64,000 bases of DNA from Zelopaecilomyces penicillatus (taxonomy: Eukaryota > Ascomycota > Sordariomycetes > Hypocreales > Pseudodiploosporaceae). Positions within the stretch are counted from its first letter, which is position 1. Each line of letters starts with the position of its first letter. A program made the translations under genes and the position numbers. Below the pieces are notes generated by a model, which worked only from the letters and a program-made list of their open reading frames with translations, made no database searches and was not told the DNA's origin. The stretch covers positions 5,208,001 through 5,272,000 of the forward strand of contig VCCP01000002.1 in the NCBI GenBank assembly GCA_005765155.1. Reading direction: 5' to 3'. This document shows positions 23,489-34,392 of the stretch, in pieces.

Positions 23489-24608
23489 GGTTGCTAGCAA
23501 TTGGTCGACAGTGACTGCTCCTGTGTCTAGAATTTTGGCGGTTTTGTTGGGTGAGGTTGTGCAAGTGAGATTGTGTGAGTGAGTGAGTGAGGTGAGATGG
23601 AGAGAGCTTGCTGGGTGAAGTTGAGATTGATGAATTGACTATATTTGCTACGTGCAGAAGATGGGCTTGATATATGAATGGAACTTATCTACGGAGACTT
23701 TTCCCCGTTTCAATATTCGCAGGGACAGCAAGCCAAGCTACTCTGTTCAATCAAAGGCTATGTGTCCAAGGCTATGCTCACCACACAGTTGGCGATGCAG
23801 CTAATCAACGGTCCCTAGCTGAGATAGTCTACAGGGTTTGACTCATATATTGCCTATTCGGGACTTTGTCCAAACTCCGCCACACATCAAACCCCCAAGA
23901 AACCGTTTCTCTTCTGATGTACTGTACCTTCTCTGCCCACTAAGATGATTAGAGTGTATATTGACTCTATTTTTTTGTGAGTCACCCTGAATCAAAGAGG
24001 GGGGGATGATTCACCAAATCGGCTCCAGTAGAGCTGAATGCATGGCGCATACTGTATAGATTTCCGCGGTGGGTAGATTAATAGAAACGAGACTTGATAG
24101 AATGGAGCTTGTGTGTAGAAGTAATTTTTCATTGTGAGATGGTATCGCCGATGGATACCGAGTTTGTGCACTTTCTTATGCCAAATGGTACGCTTGCTAT
24201 AGGCGACTTGCTATACATCTCGAGTGTCAGTTATCTCTTTAGAGCCACGTCAAATAACTGCAGTTCCGGCAAAATGCTATTCAGATAATTAGTACATATT
24301 CTAAATATGAGTTTATTTTGTATAGCTTATATATTTTGCAATCGTTTATTGTTAGCAGGTCAGGCCCAAGAAGCTCAATTTATCAATGTAAAAGCGGCAT
24401 CCCCACTTCCGAAGTTCCGATTCCGAAGGGCTTCCGGGCCGGATGGGCCTTTGATCTCCAACCGAGCATAACCTCCTCTCACGAACCTCTCTTGAGCAGA
24501 TCTACCAATTCATCCAATGCTCCTCTAAACTTAATCCTCTGGTATCAGACTGATCAGTCCTCAACACTTTTCTTCGTTAACCCTGGTTTTCATTGACTCG
24601 ACAAGAGT
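23489..24608. other. Divergent intergenic region between the REI1-type gene and the thiolase
   Basis: About 1.1 kb with both promoters. A compact TTCCGA repeat array lies 180 bp upstream of the thiolase start (annotated separately). No other gene is seen. Confidence 0.5.
24407..24428 (+). promoter_or_regulatory. Tandem TTCCGA(AG) motif array upstream of thiolase
   Basis: Three consecutive copies: TTCCGAAG, TTCCGA, TTCCGAAG, with TTCCGG shortly after. The array is about 180 bp upstream of the ATG, a plausible activator-binding distance. The factor is unknown; I do not see the CCTCGG element of fatty-acid regulators FarA/FarB. Confidence 0.35.
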
Positions 24609-25874
24609 ATGGCGGCACTCTTCCCGCCCAAGGGCCTCGCCTCTGTGCTGGCAAAGCTGCCTTCAGACGTGGTGATCCTCTCATCCCTGCGCACGCCCAT
24701 CTGCCGTTCCTACAAGGGCCAGCTCAAGGATGCCTATCCAGAGGAACTTCTCTCAGCCGTGCTAGCAGCCACGCGCGAGGCCGTTCCCGGGCTGGACCCG
24801 GCCGTGGTGGAGGACGTCGGTGTCGGTGTCGTACTCTCGGAGCTAGGCGGCTCCAAAGCATCACGTATGGCGCTCAACCACGCTGGGTTCCCCAACTCGA
24901 CGTCGCTATTCACAGCGAACCGTGCTTGTGCGTCTTCGCTTCAAGCAATCTCTCTCGTGGCCGGGCAGATCCGCACGGGTATGATGGAGGCCGGTATTGG
25001 CGCGGGTATGGAGAGCATGACACGCAATTATGGGAGTAGGGCAGTGCCTGTGGATGTGTGGCCGGCACTGCGCGACTCGCCCGACAAGAATGTGCGCGAC
25101 TGCGTGATGCCGATGGGTCTGACGTCGGAGAATGTTGCTGAGCGGTATGGAGTCTCGCGAGCGGATCAGGACGCTTTTGCTGCGCGATCGCACCAGCTGG
25201 CCTCGGCGGCTCGTGACCGGGGCGCCTTTGATGCTGAGATTGTGCCCGTCCACACCCGATTTCAGGAAGTAGACAAGCAAGGCAACCCTGTCGGTGAGCA
25301 GCTTTCTATCACCGTAACCCGAGACGACGGCATCCGCACCGGCGTCACAGCCGAGTCCCTCACCCGCCTCAAGCCCGCCTTCAAACCCTCCGGTGCATCC
25401 ACCGCCGGCAACTCCAGCCAAGTCTCCGACGGGGCCGCCGCCACGCTCCTCATGCGTCGCAGCACAGCAACATCCCTCGGCCTCAGCTCTCACATCATGG
25501 GCCGCTTCGTCGCCGCCGCCACTGCCGGCTGCGACCCGGACGAGATGGGCATCGGCCCGACTCTCGCGATTCCCAAGTTGCTCGCTGGGCTGGGCCTCAC
25601 CGCGGAGGATGTTCACCGCTGGGAGCTCAATGAGGCGTTTGCGAGCCAGGCGCTGTACTGCCTGCGGCGTCTGGGGCTTGAGCGTGCGTATGAGGAAGGG
25701 AAGGTGAATCCGGATGGAGGTGCGATTGCGTTGGGGCATCCTCTGGGCGCGACGGGTGCGCGGATGACGAGCACGTTGATGCATGGGCTGGGTAGGGATG
25801 GGGGTGAGATTGGTGTTGTGAGTATGTGCGTAGGGACGGGTATGGGTATGGCAGGACTGTTTGTGAGGGAGTAG
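24609..25874 (+). CDS. 3-ketoacyl-CoA thiolase / acetyl-CoA acyltransferase
   Basis: A single exon of 421 aa. Thiolases cleave 3-ketoacyl-CoA to acetyl-CoA and a shortened acyl-CoA in the last step of beta-oxidation. All three signatures are present: acyl-enzyme Cys107 in NRACASSLQAI, His377 in GGAIALGHPLGATG, and the general-base Cys407 in CVGTGMG. Length and order match the peroxisomal/degradative class rather than acetoacetyl-CoA thiolase. The C-terminus (LFVRE) is not a PTS1. The N-terminus (KGLASVLAKL) is only loosely like a PTS2 (R/K-[LVI]-x5-[HQ]-[LA]), so location is not settled. Fungi keep several thiolase paralogues; which one this is cannot be decided here. The coding sequence is much more GC-rich than its flanks, as in highly expressed fungal genes. 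Confidence 0.95.
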   Translation: MAALFPPKGLASVLAKLPSDVVILSSLRTPICRSYKGQLKDAYPEELLSAVLAATREAVPGLDPAVVEDVGVGVVLSELGGSKASRMALNHAGFPNSTSLFTANRACASSLQAISLVAGQIRTGMMEAGIGAGMESMTRNYGSRAVPVDVWPALRDSPDKNVRDCVMPMGLTSENVAERYGVSRADQDAFAARSHQLASAARDRGAFDAEIVPVHTRFQEVDKQGNPVGEQLSITVTRDDGIRTGVTAESLTRLKPAFKPSGASTAGNSSQVSDGAAATLLMRRSTATSLGLSSHIMGRFVAAATAGCDPDEMGIGPTLAIPKLLAGLGLTAEDVHRWELNEAFASQALYCLRRLGLERAYEEGKVNPDGGAIALGHPLGATGARMTSTLMHGLGRDGGEIGVVSMCVGTGMGMAGLFVRE

Positions 25875-26143
25875 AGGGATGGACTTTGATCAAGTGATTG
25901 AATATGTTCCTTGAACGGTAAAGGGGTGGTTGATGTCGAGTCTTTGGTTCTTGGAAGTGGAACTTTATCAGTTGATTTTGGAGTTGTTGATTTCGTGTAT
26001 TCATAAGCCTCAAGGCTTGCGTTCTGTTCTACAGTAAACAGTAAACTAACTATACCGTCCCTCAAAAGATTATAAAGCCTGTATTATCGCAGTCGTACAC
26101 AAAAAGTTCCAGTTCCAGTTCCTACTTCAGATCATCCCCTTCT

Positions 26144-28378
26144 TCAACAAGCTGCCGGGGCCATCTTGAACCCCTTGACTAATCCTGTCTCTTCGCATCT
26201 CTCCACTCCCTGTCCCACGACAACACCATTCCTCCTGGCACGGGGAAGTTGCATCAGGCTCTTGCCAACTCGAGCATAGTCACCAAAAAACTCATGCCCT
26301 CGAACATCATCACCCCTGACGATACCATGTCCTAGCGTCACACCCCAAGACCCTGCGACCTTGATGGCATGCGCGTTGGCGTTCCGATCCTGCTCTAGCA
26401 AGACAGAGTACACGGCACCCGTGTACCGGACTGTGCGTTCGGCCGTGCTGGCAGGGAAGTTCCACTCCTTGCCATCGGCAGAGATGGGGTGCCACGGCGT
26501 GACGAGCAACGGGCCAACCCGGCACAGAGTCTCGTTGGTGACGGGCGTCTTCAGCACAATGGCCACCTTCCTAGGTCCCATGGGTGTCTTGACTTTGAGG
26601 CCACGCTTAAGCCTCTTGATCTCCACCATCTTGCCCGAGGCAAGCTCCACGGGAGTCGAGCCGGCAAAACAAACACCCGATACATTCCTGTAACGGGCCA
26701 TCGAGATGGGCGCCGAGTATGTGTTGGAGGACCCGGACCGGCGTCTTCGGGACGGTTCGGGGGCGGGCAAGCTGTCGAACGCATTGTCTAAACGGGTGCG
26801 GCAAGCCACGAATAGGGGGCTGTCAACTCCATACTGCAGCGGACCGGAATCCTTGAATGAATTGCAGATCTGTCGGGTGTGGGCGTTGAGATACGACGGG
26901 AGGAAGTGTTTTCCCCATTTCGAAAAAAACTCGTTGGATTCAATGGCGAGGGAAATCTGGCCCTTGGGCTCCGGGCCGTTCAGATCCTCCATGAGTGACT
27001 TGTTGCGCACGTCGTCAAAGTACTGTGCAGGCACGTCGGCAATCAGTTTGGCCAGGTCCCTCTTTGTTGATTCCTTGCCATGCCCGGGTGATATGGCCCG
27101 ATGCTCATCATCCGACCCCAGGGGAAAGAGTGTTGACAGGAACTTGCAAATCTGGGCACGAGACTCGTGGTATGCGAGCTCGGCCTTGGAAATGTTGGGC
27201 GTGTCGAGCATGCTCTGGCGGAGGCTCGTTCGTGTCTCCACGAATTCCTCCGTCTCCATGGATTTGAAATTGAGGGTAGCGTCTATGATGAGCGAATCGG
27301 GCTGGCCCGCATCAATGTAGCCCTTTTCGGTGTAAAAGGACTCAATCTGGGGCGTGTTTTTCAACTGCAACCAGATGTCGCGGGATTGCCCGTACTGAAT
27401 ATTTCCCAACGAAATGGTCAGCTGCTTGTGCCCTTGGCTTGTAGTTAGAGGGGCCTGCTGGCCAACCTCCTTGCCTGTGGTCTCCTTGATTTCGACTGGG
27501 GATGCATAAGTCAATGTGAGCTGAGCGTTGGTAGCAAACGTGGATTGCAGATTCGCAAGGGCATGGACAAAGACGGTGCCAATCATGCCTGCATCAGGAA
27601 TGAATGCGAAGTTGCCGCCTCCGTACTCAGCCAGCGACTTTAGCAAACCAGATCTCAAGCTATATCCAAAACCAAAGGTGTGGATAGATGCTGGTAGGGG
27701 TGGCATGGACTGCAACTTGGGGATGTAACCCATGGATGGGCACATGTGGTTGGGCTGGCCGTCAGTCAAGATCATAATGGCAGGAACACGAGGGCTGTCC
27801 TGCTCGTTGCTAAAGAGCTTGATCCCATCCAGAAGACCGTGCCACAGGTTGGTAGAGTCTATAGGTCTCAGAGCCTTGATCCTGCTCCGGGATTTGTCCT
27901 TGTTCTCGTCAGTCATCGGCTCAAGGGACTGGACGATGCGGGACTTGGTTCCAAAAGTCACTATGCCGAGACGGTCCCTCTCATCCATGGTCTCAATGAT
28001 GGTGAAGGCGGCGTGCTTGGTCAGGTCCAGGACAGACAGGCCAGTGTCTTCACTTGTGTCCTCCCCAGGGACGGGGGCGGCACTTCCCATACTCCCCGAT
28101 ATGTCAATGACTAGGACGATATCGCAGGGCACATGGTGAATATCCTGAGTTGGAGCCCGTGGGGGCTGCACCTTGACAAGGAGGCCATCCCGAGCCGCAA
28201 CATGATGAAGCTCGAGAGTGGCCTTGCCAGTAGATGCTCCAGTTGTCCCGCCCGTCTGATTGCTGTCCTGAGTCGAAACTGTATGCTGAGATTGGCTTCT
28301 TGACGTGTACTGGCGAAGGTTTTGGAAAAGGGTGGAGTTGCTAGAGTTGCTGGAGTGGGAGGGGGTGTAAAGAACCAT
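26144..28378 (-). CDS. vWA-Hint protein (von Willebrand A domain fused to a hedgehog/intein-type Hint domain)
   Basis: A single exon of 744 aa from MVLYTPSHSS; an in-frame ATG at 28510 would add 44 residues, but 28378 has the better context (ACCATGG reading). Residues about 86-270 are a vWA domain with an intact MIDAS: DISGSMG (Asp92, Ser94, Ser96) and ILTDGQPN. A beta-rich middle region and a helical region follow, corresponding to what I recall as the Vwaint region. The C-terminal 175 residues are Hint-like: Cys570 in GVCFAGSTPVEL, the charged IKRLKRG turn, and the TPWH motif with His630, the hallmarks of self-splicing or self-cleaving Hint domains. The last block has no terminal HN-Cys/Ser, so cleavage rather than splicing would be expected if active. 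Known from fungi and protists; biological role unclear. The family assignment is firm. Confidence 0.92.
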   Translation of the reverse strand: MVLYTPSHSSNSSNSTLFQNLRQYTSRSQSQHTVSTQDSNQTGGTTGASTGKATLELHHVAARDGLLVKVQPPRAPTQDIHHVPCDIVLVIDISGSMGSAAPVPGEDTSEDTGLSVLDLTKHAAFTIIETMDERDRLGIVTFGTKSRIVQSLEPMTDENKDKSRSRIKALRPIDSTNLWHGLLDGIKLFSNEQDSPRVPAIMILTDGQPNHMCPSMGYIPKLQSMPPLPASIHTFGFGYSLRSGLLKSLAEYGGGNFAFIPDAGMIGTVFVHALANLQSTFATNAQLTLTYASPVEIKETTGKEVGQQAPLTTSQGHKQLTISLGNIQYGQSRDIWLQLKNTPQIESFYTEKGYIDAGQPDSLIIDATLNFKSMETEEFVETRTSLRQSMLDTPNISKAELAYHESRAQICKFLSTLFPLGSDDEHRAISPGHGKESTKRDLAKLIADVPAQYFDDVRNKSLMEDLNGPEPKGQISLAIESNEFFSKWGKHFLPSYLNAHTRQICNSFKDSGPLQYGVDSPLFVACRTRLDNAFDSLPAPEPSRRRRSGSSNTYSAPISMARYRNVSGVCFAGSTPVELASGKMVEIKRLKRGLKVKTPMGPRKVAIVLKTPVTNETLCRVGPLLVTPWHPISADGKEWNFPASTAERTVRYTGAVYSVLLEQDRNANAHAIKVAGSWGVTLGHGIVRGDDVRGHEFFGDYARVGKSLMQLPRARRNGVVVGQGVERCEETGLVKGFKMAPAAC

Positions 28379-30700
28379 GGTGAATGCTGATATTTGCTGC
28401 CAGCTGAGCTGCCAGGGCGTGATATTTGTGGTGGAATCGTGATGTTCTGCGATCCCACCACCAATGTGTGCGAAACCAAACGTCTTTATAACCAGCGTCG
28501 TTTTTCGCAAGTCCTTTAGTTACCATCCCTCCCAAAACCTATATCCAAAGTGGCAGGGCAATAGTGTATGTTGATACCGAAAATGGCTGCCCTCAGCCGC
28601 ACCCAGCCCGGGCTAGTCGATGTGTCATGCCGGCCAAGAACGCACTACCTCCCCATGTTCTGTCTTCATTCAGACATGCAGTTCGATATGTAATCGTTGG
28701 CACTGCCGGGATGGACAGATTCCATAAGTTAGCCTGCCGATGAACCACAAATCCACGATCGGCATTTTGCTATTAGCCATTGGCATTCAGGCACCAGGTC
28801 ATCCTACTGGATCAAAGCCCACTCTGCATCCCAACCCTCAGGACGATGATGCCTGTGTTATTGAGTTACATTGATTGAGTATTGAAAGAAACAAGTGGGG
28901 ATGGTGCATCCCTTAGGCTCTCCATCTGGGCACCTTCGCAGGCAGACCGAAGTCGCCAACAAATGGCAATGTGAGGCAGAAATTAGCCACTTCATCCGTG
29001 TTGGAGTTTGATGGTCTGTCTGCCTGTTTAGGCAGACCCAGGAGGCAACCAGGCGCCAAGGCATTTAAGAAGGAGGCTAGGGACCCTTCCCCCGTAACTA
29101 CAGGCGGGACCCCTCAGGTTAGGCTCTGTAAATCCCTGTAGGCCCTGCAGGCAGCCGTGTGGCTAAATGCACTGCCGCCCGCACCTGAATGTCATCAATA
29201 TCACAGCGTCTAAGCTAAAGTGCTCATCATGTGTGCGTCCACAGATTCGATAACTTACACAAGTCTTCAAGCACAGATACATTAGGAATCGGATTTGACG
29301 ACGCTATGCAAGTATAAACCCATTTCATGCGGTCGATTATTTTTGGCCGAATCATGTATAAATCATGTATAATCCCAAGAGACTCAACTACGTTGGCGGG
29401 TGACTACGCCAGAGCCGAACACATGGTGATTTTGTCGTCGTGATCCTAAAACTTATTATAAACGGCAACTCAAAGCAGTGGTTCGTCATACATGGTATAT
29501 CGTCCTAGGGATCAGAGATTTCGCTCAGTGCCCTGCCTTTAGATTTATAACAAGCACCGTTCAACACTCACTGTGACTCTACCATGGTTGGCTAATTGCG
29601 GTTTGCAGGTCGCGATAGAGTGTAGTGAAGTTATCCCATGAAGGGCATTTCTTCCATCACAATTCCATCTCCCAGTAAACTAGCTCGTTGCTATTTGAAA
29701 TTGTCTCGAGACTGCTAGTAAGTGTTCAGGTTGGAAAATATTGGTCAACTGCGTGGACACCTACCCTATCACCGGCAGGAGGACTTTCGGCCACGGCTAC
29801 ATGCCCCGACTCGGTTTTCCTGCCGCAATGCAGTTCATGAATCTGTAGCAATTGAGTTTGGGTTTGGTGTTGTAAATTACAACGGTTGAACAATTAAGCA
29901 GTATGAGTACGATAACCCTGTAGTTCGATCTCTAAATACAAAGGGCAAGGATCAGTGATCTTCCAAACACTCAACTACGTGTAAACAAAATAAGTTGTAC
30001 GAGAACTTTATAATAATTCACTTGGCGCCAGAAAAATGATGAATCCATGGCACAACATATATTGGCTGACGTTGGTGTGCATTCCATTGGGTAATATGGA
30101 TAGCGTCTCTGGCATTTTCTAGATTTGCACCGTGTCTTGGTGTTATCTTGGGATTGTTGCAGACAAGCCCGTTAGTACTACATGTTGTCACAAGTTTTGC
30201 TGCAGCCGATGTTCGCACCAGATGTTATTGTACGAGACACACAGGTTGAAGAGGCCTTTTCTTACGCTCATGACGACCATTTTCGTTGTACTAGACCTCG
30301 TTAACTTTTCGGATACTTAACCTACCATTCTTGAGCGGATTTCAAGCTTTATCTTGCCCTTTGTTAAAGCAAAGGTCAGAGTCTATTGATTTATCATCAG
30401 CTTTCTGAGCTGTGACATCCGTCGCAAATACTTCTGCCTTCACTTTCAGCGGCTGAGGTAATTCAGTACAAGGCCATGTCAAGTCTTGGAGGCATTTATA
30501 TCTCTGGGTGCGTTTGTGGCAACATGTTTGCCCGCCTTACATAACGGATAAGAGCAATGACGATAGTCGCTAGGTCATAATAAAGATCAACCCATTTCCG
30601 GTGCGTCTTGCTTGAGAATCCTCACGAGTTCAAACAAGTTCGATAGGCGGGTTAGACTCCGTTTTGGAATAAAGTTTGTCCATGTCCTCGATATACTCTG
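28379..30700. other. Gene-free intergenic DNA
   Basis: A first part flanking the vWA-Hint promoter, then AT-richer sequence to about 30.6 kb. No open frame longer than about 70 codons has protein-like character. I see no transposon ends or RNA genes. Confidence 0.5.
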
Positions 30701-33700
30701 TCTCGCTAAGACTCAACCCCGTTGAGGTAGGTTCGTCAACGGAAGAGGCTGCAAGATGTCCGTTGATGATTGCCACACCTGTGATATTGAAATGAGCATA
30801 TGGATGAGACTCCCGGTGGCTTAATTGACTCGTAGTTGGATTGGATGACTCCCTTCAAAGACTTGGAACAAGACATGTGAATACGGGACTCCTCCGCCCG
30901 GCGCCTCGCATATTCTGTGGAAGGTGCGGAGCTTCGCAAGTGTGCCAAGCAGCTCGGCTGGCTCCAGCCGCAGTGTGAGAATGGGTGTGTTGACGTGCGT
31001 TGCGTGTGTATATGATCGGTAGCTTCGCGTCCACAATCTGTAGGTACGAAGAGGTGTATCGAGCAGCGACCTAGCCAAACGCATCCAAGACTTTGGTATC
31101 GTGGCTAGAGGTTAGGCCAGACTTGTAACTGGAAGCTACGACTAACACACCTGCAACACGGGTGTTGATGGGGAGCTTGCCAACTTGCCACACTCTATGG
31201 TGTTCCTTCCCTCTATCTTCGCCTCCACAAACCTCCCACAACACCATCAACCCACCACAAGCGACCGGCTGGTGAGATCCAGACCGGGGTCTGCGACTAC
31301 TCCACGCTGATTGCCGATGAATTGATTGCGACTTCATCTAATTACTGTCCTGCTAGCTGCTCTAATTCCCCCACATCCCCATATTCCGATCGCCCAGTCT
31401 GAATCTGATCGCCTGCGCTTGGGATGCTTCCTACTGTATCCCTACCGTTATGACTCGAGTTGCATCGTATCGCCATGCTTGGAACGCCGCCTCAGCCGTG
31501 GTAATTCCATGCCTCGTACAGGCATAGTGCACGGGCGGGAGAGCCAAGAAACTCCGTACTGTTAGTATGTTTGATGTCTGTGGGCTGACGTATTTTATCG
31601 TGGAGGAGCTCCTTGCTTTCCAGTTCCCCAGACAAATAAAAGGATCTGCTCACGACTGCCCCGCTGACAATGACGTAGGTAGCATTGGCATCATGCGCTG
31701 CCGATACTCAATCGTTAGACCCCTACTTGGACACTGCCCAATAATTATCTCCGAGTGAGCCAAACCACGGCAAACCAAAGCAGGGAACCCACCCCCCCGG
31801 CCCAATCACCCATGAACCGAGTTGTGGGGGACGAAGGACAGGTCCAACCAGCACATGCGGCCGCCTTGATGTTGGTGGAGTGGGTGAGCAGGACATCAGA
31901 TTTGAGTTTAACTGGAGGCAAGCCAAAAACAACCCTCACCCAGCACCCACACACTGCGCCAGCAAGCAGCCACTCAGCCAAACAAGGCAACGGTGGTTGT
32001 GTTTGGGGTTGTGGGACCGCGGGGTCCGGTCAGCAATCACATGGAAGACTGATTGTCTCGTCAACCTTTCTTCGCCATGTAGCCTTTCATAGAGCAGCGC
32101 TTCGCCACGGCCACGTCTGCCCTTTCTGTCCATGATTGACGATGAAGAGATCGGCGTTCATGGGATCAACATATAATTAATCTTGTCAGATGTTGGTGCC
32201 TGGTCTGGTCCCTGAGGTCCTTCGCCAGCTTTCTTGTTGATGCATTTTGAAACCAAACAGAAGCCACTGCAAATGGATGATTTTCCTTTGACGAAGTGGC
32301 ACACTCCCGCGGAGTCTGCCCCGATGCAGCGCACCAATAACTGAGCCAAAGTTCCGCGCTACATTCCATCGCTGAGGGTGTTGCATGATATAGATATCAC
32401 AGCCATATCATCGATTCTCTGACACAAGGGTCTTGATAATACCTAACCACGGCAAGTCTTGGTTTTCAAGGGTTCCATGGCGCAGTTTAACTGTTTCCCC
32501 CCCCGCACGGGTCCCTTTCTGTAGCATCATACTGGGGTCCTCTAATTACTGCTTTTCATCGATTATCGCGCCGCTCACGTCCCGCGTGGGGGCAGATGTC
32601 GGCTCAAAATGGAGAAGGATTGACATTGAAATTCTCCCCACTCAATCTTTTTTTTCTTAAGCCGAGGGCATTTTCCTTGACTGGCCATGAGACCTGCCAC
32701 GGTGTAATGCTGCGTTTGCATGTTATCAGTCTGTTTCAATCAGCCAACCAGACGAGAACGGAGGGAACTGTTTATTGACAATATGGGTGACACCATCTCA
32801 GGCCTCTGGATGCCTCTGGATGCCTCAGAGTGTTTCTGGCAGGGAACATGCGTGTGCAGTGGCACCCTTCGCGTCACCCCATTACCCAGCATTTATTACT
32901 GGTAACGCAGCATGAAACCCACAGCCCAGGCAATAAGCCGCAGCTGAGGGCTTCACAGCTCGGTATAATATGTGGAGTGCCTGTTTTGTGTCACTTACCT
33001 CCGACCGAGCAGGATGAAATTACGGCGCCGGAGCCAACGAAGGCATCTCACCTTGCAGCGCAGCCTCGCAGGACCGCTGCAAGATTGTCTCGCGCAGCGT
33101 GCAGGCCCTCGACTGCTCAGCCAACCACAGCCCGATGCTGCAGCTTGTTCAGCGTACGTAGCGCGCCAGGCAGATCCCTGGAGCATGCTGGATCCCTGAA
33201 AGATGCGCCACCGCACGCCAAACTGGGCCGAAACTGCGCCAAACTGCGCCAAACCTCAGGGCCAGCAGCCACCAGCGATGCAGGCGACGCACTATCATCA
33301 TGCGCTGCAGCAGCCTACGACAAGCCTGCACCAAGCCTACAGCAGCTTGCAGCCAGCCCAGTTCCGGCTGCCCCCGAACTCCAGCGTCCAGCCTATGACG
33401 GTACACCAATTACCCCGACGGTGGCCCATGACAGAGGGAAATGCGTCATGCCAATCGCCCTGGATAAGCTTTTAGGCTCTGTGCCCTTTTCGGCGCCTCG
33501 CTGTGACGCTGTGCTCTTATTGCCTTTTGCCTCACTCTTTGACCGGAAGCCCCCGGCGTCTCCCCCTTCTCGCTGCGCAGTCAATGGCGGAGCGCTGCCT
33601 GGTTAGCTGAGCTCCTCAGCCAACAAGTCCTGTACGAGCCCTGTGCAAATGAAGGGGCGAGCCCGCGTGTCCTCAGCTCCATCCGCGCCAGGCTCAGAAC

Positions 33701-34120
33701 GACCTGCACGATGCCTCGTTGTGCCGTCTTGACTCTTTCGACTGGTTCTGACGTTAGCGGCTTGGCCAATCACTATCTGGCCGGCGTCTCACTCGGCCCC
33801 GCACCACCCAGACGGACGACGACGACAAGGCCAGGGAAAAAAATAAAGCTTCTGCCTCGTCGAGTTGGGAGAAGGCGCCAATGCCAGCCATGACTGTGGT
33901 TGGACGGGTGGATGGATGGATGGATGGATGGGATGGATGGGTCAATGGCATGTAAGTACCTTGCCCACATCCATGATACCTCCACAGCCAGCCCTGACAT
34001 GGTTACGAGCAAGGTAATTGCCAAATCAACCGTGGCACATCTCTATCAGTACCACGGCAATAATACCCACTGCTGTTTGGTAGGGCCGTTTGTTCGTTCC
34101 ACCTCTCCCGTCTCGGTTTC
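30701..34120. other. Gene-free intergenic DNA upstream of the Cys-rich peptide gene
   Basis: 3.4 kb without a supportable gene. The 258-codon open frame at 32830-33606 has biased Pro/Ala/Cys composition, no motifs and competing frames on the other strand, so I treat it as chance. It contains a repeat of AAACTGCGCC near 33235-33255 and a GGAT array at 33909. Confidence 0.45.
33909..33939 (+). repeat. (GGAT)n tetranucleotide repeat
   Basis: About seven GGAT units, one interrupted by an extra G, upstream of the Cys-rich peptide gene. Confidence 0.85.
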
Positions 34121-34124
34121 AAAG

Positions 34125-34132
34125 TATAATAA
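34125..34132 (+). promoter_or_regulatory. TATA-like box of the Cys-rich peptide gene
   Basis: TATAATAA lies about 160 bp upstream of the ATG. It is followed by a pyrimidine-rich stretch (34141-34200) and an A/C-rich leader ending CATTCAACCAAT before ATG, the pattern of a strong fungal promoter with a long leader. Confidence 0.5.
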
Positions 34133-34287
34133 GTGCCGTTTCCCCCCGTCCTCGGTTTTGGTTTTCCATCTTCACATCCACTCTCATCCGTCCGTATCCC
34201 TAAGGTCTCTATCACCAAAGCTACCTGACAAAAACCATACAACACTTTGACAACTTTCAAATCAATCAACAACTTCATTCAACCAAT

Positions 34288-34392
34288 ATGCCTGCCTACG
34301 AGTACTGCTGCAAGTGTGGTGGCATGATTGTCATCAGCACCACCTGCAGTGGATGCGGCCACAAGCAATGCGGCGAATGCCCTGCGTGCTAA
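34288..34392 (+). CDS. 34-residue Cys-rich, probably metal-binding peptide
   Basis: A tiny intact frame (ATG 34288, TAA 34390) preceded by a well-formed promoter and leader. The product starts MPAYEYCCKCGG and ends in CSGCGHKQCGECPAC. It has nine Cys and one His in 34 residues, arranged C-C-x-C, then C-x2-C-x-H-x2-C-x2-C-x2-C, which is consistent with one or two zinc-binding knuckles. It lacks a signal peptide, so a cytosolic or nuclear role is more likely than a secreted toxin. I recall very short fungal proteins that start with a similar CCxCG motif, but cannot name the family. Automated annotation often drops genes this short. The leader quality and the regular Cys spacing are the main support. 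Confidence 0.65.
   Translation: MPAYEYCCKCGGMIVISTTCSGCGHKQCGECPAC

Noticed and set aside
24906..25784. 292-codon frame antisense to the thiolase
   Set aside because: Antisense shadow of a GC-rich gene whose thiolase motifs are unambiguous.
28900..29050. Several AGGCAGACC-type inverted and direct repeats
   Set aside because: Short stems (about 7 bp) with no flanking target duplication; not enough for a mobile element.
32830..33606. 258-codon open frame on the plus strand
   Set aside because: Pro/Ala/Cys-biased, no motifs, overlapping open frames on both strands and GC-rich local sequence; looks like chance.
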